Source: Io17-Chloro-G2 sp965226915
GTDB lineage: Bacteria; Chloroflexota; Dehalococcoidia; Lucifugimonadales; UBA3495
NCBI GenBank assembly: GCA_965226915.1
Contig: CBDDEJ010000007.1
Coordinates: 1 to 64,000, forward strand
Direction: 5' to 3'
Length of the DNA: 64,000 bases
The notes under the pieces were generated by a model. The model saw only the letters and a list, made by a program, of their open reading frames with translations, was not told where the DNA came from and ran no database searches. Shown piece by piece: positions 34,128 through 43,243 of the stretch. Position numbers and translations under genes: made by a program. Every line of letters starts with the position of its first letter. The stretch's first letter is position 1.

Positions 34128-35177
34128 CTAACGAACTTCCTTGGTGACCGCGGTGGAACCTATTTTAGGTCCCCAACTAGGTATCACCGACGACATGTTG
34201 GATTCCTCGCCGCCGGCGAAGACCAAAAGGACGTCCTGGGGTTCCGGTATCAAAGACACGAACGTTTCGGCGTCAGCAGCTTCCGGATCTCCGGGGAGTA
34301 CTTGAGCGTCTTTCAAATCGGCCACCGACCGCCGTATTCGGGAATGGAGGTGGTTCCTCACTTGGTCCTTGCTCCAATCCTTCCAGAGGTTGCTGTTGCC
34401 GGCTATGGTGACCACGATCTGCCCCTGCCGCAGCCCCGCCGAGCGGTCGCCCACCGACCCGGAGGTGGACATGCTGGTTCCCAACGATGACGCAACGTCG
34501 GCGATGGCGTGGAGTATGGCGCCGGGGCGCCCGGTGGCCCGCACCTGCCGGGGGCTTTCGGCGGCGAAGACCGTAACCGCGCTCTGGCTGGGTGAGAAGC
34601 CCCTTTCCACGTGGAGGGGCGTCCAGTGGGTCTCGGTGTCCGCTTCGGCTATGCAGTAACTGAATTTGCCGGGATGGCCGATGACACTCCGGTCGAACAG
34701 GCCCGGCACGGCGGCGCAGGCGTTCATCAGGATCAGGCGAATGGCCCGGCCAATTGTGGCGTTGGCCCGGTTGCCGGGGCCGAAAAGGTTATTTCTGGAG
34801 TTGATGCCCACGCGCCCGGCTACCGGACCGTTGACCAGAACCAGCACGGCCGCGCCGCCCATGCTCGACGACGGGCCGACCAGGTTGAAGACCGGGTCCA
34901 GCATGGCCTCTGTCGCCGCCACCACCACGGGGAGGTATTCGGGCAGGCATCCGGCCATGACGGCGTTGGCGGCGACCTTGCCGGCGGTGATTTGGCGGCG
35001 GCGTTCCGGTATTTCGCCGACGAGATCGGATTCGGACAATCCGGCTGACTCTAAAAACTGGGCTACCTTGGCCTGGGTGGGCGGAACCACCGGCAGGCCG
35101 TCGGTCCAGCCCAGTTCATAGCATTTTTCGATGGCTTCCAGAGAATCGTCCCATTGGACGGTTGTGGTGTCGTTCAT
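34128..35177 (-). CDS. Conserved WTDGLPVVPPT-motif protein, function unknown
   Basis: The 349-residue product has the N-terminal motif ELGWTDGLPVVPPTQAKVAQ and Gly/Ala-rich central segments (NLVGPSSSMGGAAVLVLVNG, NNLFGPGNRANATIGRAIRL). The C-terminal half has TIAGNSNLWKDWSKDQVRN. It has no signal peptide or obvious membrane helix. I do not know a biochemical function. It lies upstream of DUF1326 and the UGSC selenoprotein on the same strand with short spacers, so a joint pathway is likely. Heptamer-like AGCTGAC repeats touch both its stop codon and its start codon, where no ribosome site is visible. Confidence 0.7.
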   Translation of the reverse strand: MNDTTTVQWDDSLEAIEKCYELGWTDGLPVVPPTQAKVAQFLESAGLSESDLVGEIPERRRQITAGKVAANAVMAGCLPEYLPVVVAATEAMLDPVFNLVGPSSSMGGAAVLVLVNGPVAGRVGINSRNNLFGPGNRANATIGRAIRLILMNACAAVPGLFDRSVIGHPGKFSYCIAEADTETHWTPLHVERGFSPSQSAVTVFAAESPRQVRATGRPGAILHAIADVASSLGTSMSTSGSVGDRSAGLRQGQIVVTIAGNSNLWKDWSKDQVRNHLHSRIRRSVADLKDAQVLPGDPEAADAETFVSLIPEPQDVLLVFAGGEESNMSSVIPSWGPKIGSTAVTKEVR

Positions 35178-35335
35178 AAGCTGTCAGCCTTCAGCTATCA
35201 GCCGTCAGCTTTCATGCCTCCCACGGCGAAATTCGCGCCCAGGCGAGCACACTTTTGATAACATCTGAGGGATCTGAGTTTCAAGACGGCCAGCCATCGG
35301 ATTTTGGCTGGCCGCTGATTGCTTACAGCTACCCG

Positions 35336-36280
35336 CTACCACTGGCGCGCGTATTTGGAGAGGCTGCGCAGTTCTCTGGGCGGGTCCATGTGCTGGCCGC
35401 GGATGGTGTAGGACACTTCGCCCACGTAGATGTCGCCTTTGGAGTCCACGGCGATGCCATGGGGAGCGATGAACTCGCCGGGGCCTTCACCCTCTTCCTG
35501 GGCTCCAAACATGCAAACACGGTTTCCGTTCAGATCGTAAACCGTTACCCGGTGCCCCAGACCCGGCGGGCCGCCCACTGGTCCCACTCCATTGAGTTCG
35601 CCAACGTAGATATTGTCTTTCCACAGCACCATGGAGTCGGGGCGGTGGATGTTGTTCCACATGGTGATGAAGTTGCCTCGGGCGTCGAAGATCTGGATTC
35701 GGTGGGCCTCACGGTCGACCACGTAGACCTTGTCGTCGCTGTCAATGGCGATGTTATGGGGCTTCATAAACTGGCCGGCGTCGATGCCCGACTCTCCCCA
35801 TGAGAATTTGTATTCGCCTGACCCGGTATAGCAGTGCACCCGGTTGTTGCCGTAACCGTCGGAAATGTATACGTCGCCGTTGCTGGGCATGATGGCGGCG
35901 GAGGTGGGCCGGTTGAAAGGCTGACCGCTCCAGATGGGCGCCGGGTGGTTTCTCTCGCCGATCTCCATCAGCTTGTCGCCTTCTTTGTTGAACTTTTGGA
36001 TGGTGTGAATCCCGTCGTCGGCGGCCAGTATGGAATCGTCATGGGCCATATACAGGCCGTGGGTCCGGTTGCTGAAGGCGCCTTGGCCAATGGTGCGTAT
36101 GTAATTGCCGTCTTTGTCGAACACGACTATGGGGTGCTCCCCCCTGGTCAGCACATAGACATTGTCTTGAGAATCCACCGCCACGCCGGGGCATTCCAGC
36201 AACTTTACATCAGCGGGCAGCTTGACCCAATCGTCCACATGGGTATAAAGAAAATTGTCCTCGCCGTAGCTATCAGCCAT
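35336..36280 (-). CDS. NHL-repeat protein (peptidylamidoglycolate lyase-like)
   Basis: The 314-residue product is a six-bladed beta-propeller made of NHL repeats such as DSQDNVYVLTRGEHPIVVFD, DVYISDGYGNNRVHCY, DDKVYVVDREAHRIQIFD and KGDIYVGEVSYT. It resembles peptidyl-alpha-hydroxyglycine lyase-type propellers common in environmental Chloroflexota. No signal peptide is visible. Start ATG follows AGAGGTAA. It is first in the minus-strand cluster ending in the UGSC selenoprotein. A paralogue is encoded at 44351. Catalytic role not proven. Confidence 0.8.
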   Translation of the reverse strand: MADSYGEDNFLYTHVDDWVKLPADVKLLECPGVAVDSQDNVYVLTRGEHPIVVFDKDGNYIRTIGQGAFSNRTHGLYMAHDDSILAADDGIHTIQKFNKEGDKLMEIGERNHPAPIWSGQPFNRPTSAAIMPSNGDVYISDGYGNNRVHCYTGSGEYKFSWGESGIDAGQFMKPHNIAIDSDDKVYVVDREAHRIQIFDARGNFITMWNNIHRPDSMVLWKDNIYVGELNGVGPVGGPPGLGHRVTVYDLNGNRVCMFGAQEEGEGPGEFIAPHGIAVDSKGDIYVGEVSYTIRGQHMDPPRELRSLSKYARQW

Positions 36281-36624
36281 GTTAATTACCTCTCTTTTGG
36301 ATGGGAAGATGGGAGATTCTATTTGTATCGGCAGGGGGTAATCCTAGAGTCTACCCCTGGAGGTGTCAATGGTCGGGGAAAGGGCGATTTCACCTATCGC
36401 ATACGGGTGGTTAGCCCGGGAATCTGGGCTGATGCCCAATCCAAGCTACCTGATGTGAAATATTGATTGAAAACGATATGTGAGTTTAATATTCGTATAT
36501 TTGACACATGTGTCAATCGAATTTATAGTAAAACCCAATTATTCCTTGTAGAGATTTCGATATCGGCAACTAAGGCTTCGCTGCATGGACTTTATGGTTA
36601 GATTCTTACTCAATTGGAGTGCAA
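36281..36624 (+). promoter_or_regulatory. Promoter with overlapping palindromic operator for the lipase gene
   Basis: This AT-richer region carries TTGACA (36501-36506), a 17-base spacer and TATAGT (36524-36529), an almost ideal vegetative promoter about 95 bp before the lipase start. The -35 box lies inside the perfect 16-bp palindrome TTGACACATGTGTCAA (36501-36516), which would let a dimeric repressor block it. The rest of the region holds no gene. Confidence 0.65.
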
Positions 36625-37698
36625 ATGGTTGTTCCACGACAAGTATTTAGCGATCTCTCCTTATTAAGTATCCCAACCAAACGAGCTGCGTGGTCGGATC
36701 GAACGGCGCTCCTGATGTCTGAGATGTCGAAACTGGCCTACTATGGGTTTGAAAAGGGTGCCGATAATCAAGTGATGACGCAAGCCGAGCTGGACGGTGT
36801 GCTGTCAAGACTTCTGTCTCCTGGCGTAGACGATGAAGGCGAACCAGACCAGCTCCCTGATCTTCCTGAATGCGCGGTAACACTCCAGGAAGATCTAGCC
36901 AGGGGAGGTTTTGAGTTGGCGGGGATTTTTAGCGATGAGCCTACTGACACTCAGGCTTTCTTGGCGATTTCAACCTCGGGAGACGGTTCTTCGGTTCAAC
37001 CGTTCGGAGACGAAGATGTCGTCATTCTTAGTTTCCGGGGGACTAAGAGTCTGAAGGATTGGCTCACCAATATTAATATTATCCACCGGAAGGTGTCAGG
37101 AGTTGAGATACACTCGGGATTTCAGGCAGCGTTTGATGCCATCGAATCGTCGATACGTAAAAAATTGGACCCCCTGCTGGCCGACGGCCACACGCTTTAT
37201 CTGACCGGGCACAGTTTGGGTGGGGCATTGGCATTGATTGCAACCAGAGAGATCGGACCAGGCTCGCGTGGAGCAAACTATACCTTCGGGTCTCCTCGAG
37301 TTGCTAGATTCGGGTTTGCCCGGTTTATCAAGACCCCAATATATAGAGTGGTGAATTCCAACGACCTTGTTCCGCGCATTCCTCCAGCTTATATCCCAAC
37401 TATTCTCTTGTTCGTTTTACGGTTTTTAAACTTTCCAGCGATCGGACTTCTAAGGGGATTAATCGGCAAAATCACCAAATACGTTCACCACGGGGATATG
37501 CGTTTCATTCGACGTGCGAAAATCCCTTATGACAATCTCCAGGTCCTCTCTAACCCCAGCGTGATTTACCGATTTTTCTGGTATTGGCCGGCATTGATAG
37601 CCAATTGGAGATCTCCTGCTAAAGACCATTCCATCGATGTCTACCGGGAAAAGCTGGCCGCTTATGCGGCCAGCCGCCTAGGTGGCGGATTTGTGTAG
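36625..37698 (+). CDS. Class 3 (alpha/beta-hydrolase) lipase
   Basis: ATG 36625 follows GGAG by five bases and gives 357 residues. The class-3 lipase signatures are present: VVILSFRGTKSLKDWLTNIN, nucleophile elbow LTGHSLGGALALI and NYTFGSPRVARFGF with NDLVPRIPP. The nucleophile Ser is in GHSLG, the Asp is probably in SNDLVPR and the His in VHHGDM or KDHSID. No signal peptide is found. Base composition is lower in GC than its neighbours and it has its own strong promoter, so it may be acquired. A hairpin CTGGCCGC/GCGGCCAG lies in the last codons. Confidence 0.88.
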   Translation: MVVPRQVFSDLSLLSIPTKRAAWSDRTALLMSEMSKLAYYGFEKGADNQVMTQAELDGVLSRLLSPGVDDEGEPDQLPDLPECAVTLQEDLARGGFELAGIFSDEPTDTQAFLAISTSGDGSSVQPFGDEDVVILSFRGTKSLKDWLTNINIIHRKVSGVEIHSGFQAAFDAIESSIRKKLDPLLADGHTLYLTGHSLGGALALIATREIGPGSRGANYTFGSPRVARFGFARFIKTPIYRVVNSNDLVPRIPPAYIPTILLFVLRFLNFPAIGLLRGLIGKITKYVHHGDMRFIRRAKIPYDNLQVLSNPSVIYRFFWYWPALIANWRSPAKDHSIDVYREKLAAYAASRLGGGFV

Positions 37699-37926
37699 TT
37701 AGGTCCGGTGATCCGGGAGCGTCTCTGGGATTCGGCTATACGTTGAACGTTAGGCCGGTTGCGTGCAAGACACGCAAGTTTTGACCGGGTGGAAACACCT
37801 TGAAAATTACGGGCATATGGACGAATTTTGAGGGCGCCGCCGGCCATAGTGATTCCCGTCGCATAGGAAAAAGTCGTCCTGAGCTTTCTTGGTGTGTTTT
37901 GTCTGAAAGGACGAGGCGGCAGAAGG

Positions 37927-39522
37927 CTATGTGATTACGCTCCTGCCTTCGCCTTTGATGTAGTCGGCGGTGCGTAGAGCCAGCGCTTGGATGGTGGTGG
38001 TGGGGTTTACGCAGGCGCCGGTCACGAAGATGCTGCCGTCGATAATGAACAGGTTGGACACGTCGTGGGCGCGTCCCCAGCGGTCCACCACCGACTTTGC
38101 CGGGTCGTCTCCCATCCGCGCGGTGCCCAACAGATGCCATCCGGCGTTGCGGCGCAGGCGGGAAGAAATAACCCGTTTCGCGCCGGCTGCCTCCAGCACC
38201 TCGGTGCTCCGGTCCACCCCGTGGTCCAGCATCCGGTTGGTGTTGTCGCTGACGGTGTAATTGATCTTGGGGGCGGGGATGCCGTTGCTATCGGTTAGCT
38301 CCGGGTCCAGGGTGACCTGGTTGTGTTCCTCGGGCAGGTCTTCGGTCATGATGGTCAAGCCCACCGTCCGGCCAAACCGCTCGTTGAACTCTTGGTGGTG
38401 GCCCGCTCCCCAGGGCGCCCGCATACCCAGTAAACCTCCCAGGGCCGTGGTCAGTGGGGCTTCCCCCGCGCCCAAAACCTGGAGGTCGTACCCCCGCACG
38501 AAGTCGTTGTCCGGGTTGGTCTCGTAAAATTCCTGGCTCAACATGGTGCTGCCCCGAGGGTTTCCGGGTTCGGCGCCCAGCCATTCGTCAAAGATGCCGA
38601 CGACTATTCCGCAGGGATGGTGCATCAGGTTTTTGCCCACCAATCCGCTGCTATTGGCCAGCCCGCCGGGAAACTGGGAAGAGGTGGAATTGAGCAGGAG
38701 CCTGGCGGTGCCGACGCCGTTGCAGGCTAGCACTACAACCTTTGCCCGTTGTTCTTTCAACTGACCCTGCTCGTCGTAATACAATGCGCCGATTGCTTTC
38801 CCGGTGGAGTCGACCAGGATCTCTCTCACCCGGGCGTGGGTCTTCAATTTTGCCCCCATCGCTAGCGCTTTGGGCCAGTAATTCAGATCGGTGCTGGCCA
38901 TCGAGCGCAGGAACCCCCCGGTGTCCGGCGGGCGGCCGTCGAATGAAACCGAGGAGATAGCGGTATCCGCTGACCACCAGTGCCAGCCCAGTTTGTCGAA
39001 CCCTTTGGCAATGGCCTGGCCGCCGCGGCGGATGGACAATGGTGGGCAAGGCCGTTCTGGTTTGGGAGGATAGGCCGGGTCCCCCTTAAGCCCGGAGACG
39101 CCGATCATCCGGTCGTTGAGGTCGTAGTAAGGCTCTAATTCCGCGTAGGTCAGGGGCCAGTCGTCAGCCACGCCGTCGAGGCTCTTAACCCGGAAATCCG
39201 ACGGGTGAAAGCGAGGGAAGTGGGAGCCCCAATGTATCAGGCTGCCGCCGACGGCGTTGTACATCAGCGGGGCGATGGGGGTTTCCGTGTCGTTGACCGG
39301 GTAGTCCTGGGGCAGCCGCCTGATGCTGGGGTCAGGGTGGAAGTCGGTCTGCAAGTGCAGTTGGGCGTCCGGCTCGCTGATGGGAAACAGGTTGTCCGGG
39401 ACCCATCCTCCCTGTTCCAGGCACACCACGTTAATACCCGCCTCGGCAAGGCTCCAGGCGAAGGCGCCCCCAGAGGCTCCGGCGCCTACGAGTAAAACAT
39501 CTGCGACATCGTCATCTGGCAT
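37927..39522 (-). CDS. GMC-family FAD-dependent oxidoreductase
   Basis: From ATG 39522 (after GGGGAA) the product is 531 residues; an in-frame upstream start at 39606 would add 28. The FAD-binding motif VLLVGAGASGGAFAWSLAEA is at the N-terminus. Other landmarks are AVGGSLIHWGSHFPRF, the catalytic His region GWHLLGTARMGDDP and the C-terminal ACVNPTTTIQALALRTADY. GMC enzymes oxidise alcohols or sugars using FAD. The exact substrate is unknown. The thiolase gene lies upstream on the same strand (about 150-240 bp), suggesting joint use in alcohol or acid degradation. Confidence 0.9.
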   Translation of the reverse strand: MPDDDVADVLLVGAGASGGAFAWSLAEAGINVVCLEQGGWVPDNLFPISEPDAQLHLQTDFHPDPSIRRLPQDYPVNDTETPIAPLMYNAVGGSLIHWGSHFPRFHPSDFRVKSLDGVADDWPLTYAELEPYYDLNDRMIGVSGLKGDPAYPPKPERPCPPLSIRRGGQAIAKGFDKLGWHWWSADTAISSVSFDGRPPDTGGFLRSMASTDLNYWPKALAMGAKLKTHARVREILVDSTGKAIGALYYDEQGQLKEQRAKVVVLACNGVGTARLLLNSTSSQFPGGLANSSGLVGKNLMHHPCGIVVGIFDEWLGAEPGNPRGSTMLSQEFYETNPDNDFVRGYDLQVLGAGEAPLTTALGGLLGMRAPWGAGHHQEFNERFGRTVGLTIMTEDLPEEHNQVTLDPELTDSNGIPAPKINYTVSDNTNRMLDHGVDRSTEVLEAAGAKRVISSRLRRNAGWHLLGTARMGDDPAKSVVDRWGRAHDVSNLFIIDGSIFVTGACVNPTTTIQALALRTADYIKGEGRSVIT

Positions 39523-39756
39523 AGTTTCCCCAGGTCTAAATTTCAGCTCGCCAACCCGACACCTCTGCAGAGAGATGCTTTCCCAGGAAATGTCATTCTG
39601 AGCCATCGCATAGGCGAAGAACCAGGGAGGCGTCTTCTACGCTCTACATCGACAGGCCCAACCCGGCCCCAGATGCTCCGCGTCACTCAGGATGACAGGT
39701 TGGGAGCTGCTTTTAAGCCAAATGCTCGCCAAATAAGAGACGAGGGGTAGAGGGGT

Positions 39757-40953
39757 TTACTTCCGCTCGAAGATAGCCGCGACGCCTTGGCCACCGCCCA
39801 CGCACATGGTTTCCAAGCCCCATTGAACGTCACGGCGGTCCATTTCATAAAGAAGGGTGGTCAAGATCCGGGCGCCGGTGGCGGCGATGGGATGGCCCAG
39901 AGATATGCCTGATCCATTTACGTTGAGCTTGTCATCGTTGGGCAGTTTCCATTCCCGGAGCACCGAGAGGACCTGGGCGGCAAACGCTTCGTTGAGCTCG
40001 ATGAGGTCCATGTCTTGCAGAGACATGTTGACCTTGCCCATCGCCTTGTTCACCGCGGCCACGGGGCCGATGCCCATGTAAGCGGGATGGCACCCTGTGA
40101 CTGCCCAGCCCCGCAGGTAGCCCATGGCCGTAAGTCCCAGTTCTTCCAGTTTGTCTTCCGCGACGACCATGACCACCGACGCGGCATCGTTTTGGCTGCT
40201 GGCGTTGCCCGCGGTCACTGTGCCATCGCTCATGATGGGTCGCAGCCGGCCCAATGCGTCCATTGAACTGTCGCCCCTGGGCCCTTCGTCTTTTTCGAAG
40301 TTCACCGGGTCACCCCGCCTTTGGGGGATGGGCACCGGCACGATCTGAGAGTCGAATATACCGGCTTCCGAAGCGGCCACTGCCCTTTGGTGGCTGCGAA
40401 GAGAGTACTCGTCCTGCTCTTGCCGCGACACTTCGTATTGCTTGGCCAGATTTTCCGCCGTCCCAATCATTCCCTCAATCACCCCGAAACGGTCTTCGGG
40501 GGCTATGGTGTCCCTGGCGCGGGCCAGGCGGTCATGGAATGTAACCGAACCAAACCGGGCGCCCCATCGGGACTCGTTGCTGTAAAATTCGGCGTTGCTC
40601 ATACTCTCCACACCGCCGGCGATGACCACGTCGGCGTTTTCCGTCTGGATTAGCATGGATGCGTTCAAGATCGCCTGGAGACCGGAGGAGCACCTGCGGT
40701 CTAGTTGATAGCCTGGAACCTCGATGGGCAAGCCGGCTTTCAAAGAAGCAAGGCGCCCCATGGCGGGATTCTCTCCGCTGGGATAGCCATGGCCCAAAAT
40801 GACGTCGTCCACCTTGGCGGGATCCAAGCCGGTGCGTTCCAGCACTTCTTTGATGACCAGACTTCCCAGGTCTGCGGCGGACACGTCCCGCAGGGTCCCG
40901 CCGAAACTTCCCACCGCTGTGCGTACCGGTGAAACAATGGCTACTCCACGCAT
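39757..40953 (-). CDS. Thiolase (acetyl-CoA acyltransferase)
   Basis: The 398-residue product has the complete thiolase set: VSPVRTAVGSFGGTLRDVSA at the N-terminus, nucleophilic Cys in QLDRRCSSGLQAILNASML, GGVESMSNAEFY, the His in NVNGSGISLGHPIAATGAR and the second Cys in METMCVGGGQGVAAIFE. It cleaves or condenses acyl-CoA with CoA in fatty-acid type degradation. Start ATG follows AGGAG. No other beta-oxidation gene is adjacent, but a GMC oxidoreductase follows. Confidence 0.93.
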   Translation of the reverse strand: MRGVAIVSPVRTAVGSFGGTLRDVSAADLGSLVIKEVLERTGLDPAKVDDVILGHGYPSGENPAMGRLASLKAGLPIEVPGYQLDRRCSSGLQAILNASMLIQTENADVVIAGGVESMSNAEFYSNESRWGARFGSVTFHDRLARARDTIAPEDRFGVIEGMIGTAENLAKQYEVSRQEQDEYSLRSHQRAVAASEAGIFDSQIVPVPIPQRRGDPVNFEKDEGPRGDSSMDALGRLRPIMSDGTVTAGNASSQNDAASVVMVVAEDKLEELGLTAMGYLRGWAVTGCHPAYMGIGPVAAVNKAMGKVNMSLQDMDLIELNEAFAAQVLSVLREWKLPNDDKLNVNGSGISLGHPIAATGARILTTLLYEMDRRDVQWGLETMCVGGGQGVAAIFERK

Positions 40954-41160
40954 TGGAATCTCCTCTAGCGCCTTTGCCCAAGGCGGCCCGTTAGTTTAGG
41001 TTTTTGATCTTGGCTCGGCAGCGGTAATCATACCCTTTGAGCCCAAATGTGTCGATTGGGATACGCACTGGAAATTAGATAACTCCCATGCTAGCTTCTA
41101 ATTGACGCTTGATCAGGTCCGGAGTTTCAGCCGGTTTTTCAACCGGTTATAGATCACGGG

Positions 41161-43112
41161 ATGAGGAGGATGGGCATGAGAGTTTGGCGCGCTTCGGACA
41201 GCGTCAAACCCGGGAAGTTCGGAAGCAGAGGCCTCGCAACCCATGACGATGCGGGCCGCCGGAGCCGAGGTTTTCGGATCGTGACCACCGCCGGGGTGGC
41301 CGCAACGTTGGTGTCCCTAGAGGTCTGGCCGGAAAGCCATTGGCCGGGTTTCGCGCTACGCCAGACAGACGTATTATAGTCTTATGTGGCATGATAGTAT
41401 CTGTAATACGGTTCAAGAACCGACTCTTACATCGACAATCGTCGCTAAGAAAACGACGACTTGGGGAGAATCGGGGTTTCCGTCCGAGTTTCTAGGGTGG
41501 GTGGCGTTTGTCTTTGCCGCGCCCGTTTTCCAAACCGGTCCAGGTTTGACCGTTGAGCCCAGCGAGGTTTATACCGGCGATTCTATAAAGATTACTCTGG
41601 ACGGACTCCCTCCGGGGCATTTGATTCCCGGCGGCTCGGTGATGCTATCCGGAGCGCGTCTTGCAATTCCAGGAATTTTCGGCGCCGCGGGCGTTCAACC
41701 AATCACCGATGCTGCCGGACAAGTAAGCTTTACCACCAAGGTGCCGCTGGAGGCGCCCTACGGGCCCGGAGAGTTGGTGGCGAGCAATCTAGGGTTTGGG
41801 GGATCACGCGCCACACCCGTGAATGTGTTGGCGGCAAAAATTGAATTTTCCCCTACTTCGGCGTCCCCCAATGAGACCGTTACCCTCAGGAGGTTGGCTT
41901 TTAGCCCCTCCACCAGCCCCGGAGGCAACGGTCCATTGGGGGTCCACCAAATCACGGGCCAAGGTAAAAGTGGGATCAAAATAAATGGCAAGTTGTTGGA
42001 AGCGCCCTACGTCAGATATCCCATAGACTTGGACAGCGACGGTGGGTTCACCACCAAGATACTTCTTCCCGAATCTTACGTGACCGCTCCTGGAGTCGGG
42101 CTTCAACTAAAGTCATAGATGATGCGGAAAGGTCGGGCTGGGCGCCATGGAGCGTCAAGAACCGTTCCATCTCGTTGGACACCGCGGAAAGCGGCAGGGG
42201 AAGTAAGATCACCGTGACGGGTTCAGGATTCGCCGGGACCTCTCGCCTAAACAGACTCTGCACCAATGTGGACATTTCATATGTCGGCAAGGTGGTCGGG
42301 AAGGTCCTGCCCGACGCTTCCGGGTCGTTCACCTCGGTGATCGTAACGCCAACCACCGCGGCGTGGCGATCTCATCTACGAACACCGTCAGCGCCACCAC
42401 TCCCGCCTGCACCATGGTGGCCGCGGCAACGGCCAAACACAAAATATCGCCCCGGTCTTTGACCATCTCTCCGGCCACCAGCGTAACCGGAGGCCGGGTG
42501 ACCATCGCGGGCGTCAGTTACACTGGCTACACTCCCATTACCGTGATGACCTTCGGCGGGATATCCGTTCTTCCAGTGCCCGCGCCCTTCGTAGACGCCG
42601 GGGGAAGTTTTTCCGTTGACGTTGCGGTGCCGGTGCTGACCGTCGGACTCCAAACGGTGAATATCACTGCGGGCAGTGTGCAATCGACTGTAAACCTTGT
42701 GGTGGTCAGCGCCTTGCCCAGCGCCACAGCGACGTCGGCGCCCACTCCTACAGCCACCGCTACTCCGGCGGCCACCGCGACTCCCACGCCAACCCCAACT
42801 CCTACGTTGGTTCCATTACCTCCTGCGACGGATACCCCGGCGCCGCCGCCCTCACCCACCCCCACACCCGCTCCGGGGACCGCCGCCCTTTTGGCGCCCC
42901 TGGGAGATAACCTGCTGGTTGTTTGGTCCTACAACGGCAATGGCCAATCTTGGCAGTACTTCAGTCCCAACCCAGGATTGACCAGCGATAACCAACTGGC
43001 CACGTTGGTTACGGACAAACTTTATTGGATCAAGGTGAAACAGGACCAGCCGGTGCTGCTCAACGGGCGCCAACGAAACATCACCGCCGGGTGGTCTTTG
43101 ATTCACTGGTGA
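41161..43112 (+). pseudogene. Cell-surface IPT/TIG-repeat protein broken by a miniature element and two frameshifts
   Basis: The first 52 codons end in a hydrophobic FRIVTTAGVAATLVS and are cut by miniature-element copy 4 (41317-41495). After the element the frame continues WVAFVFAAPVFQTGPGLTVE, completing a signal peptide. The product then carries several Ig-like IPT/TIG modules (SDSIKITLDGLPPG-like; SKITVTGSGFAG; VTGGRVTIAGVSYTG), a Thr/Pro-rich linker and a C-terminal module with LYWIKVKQDQPVLLNG. Frames change near 42100 and again near 42350. Probably a secreted or wall-associated protein of about 580 residues before inactivation. Confidence 0.8.
41317..41495 (+). mobile_element. 179-bp CTAG-flanked miniature element, copy 4, inside a signal peptide
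   Basis: Same 179-bp unit, with several substitutions relative to copies 1-3. Deleting one CTAG plus the element interior joins TCC-CTA to GGG-TGG-GTG in frame, restoring a continuous signal peptide. That shows the insertion was into an intact gene and that CTAG is the duplicated target. Confidence 0.92.
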
Positions 43113-43243
43113 TTTAGGCCTTTTATCTGGGCTATCTCCTTTCAACCGCCGACGATAGTTTGGGGGCCAAACCGCGTATTGACGCTCAGAAATGCCCCAA
43201 CTACACTTGCATCCTAAATCACCGGCCAGGGAGGACGGATGTC

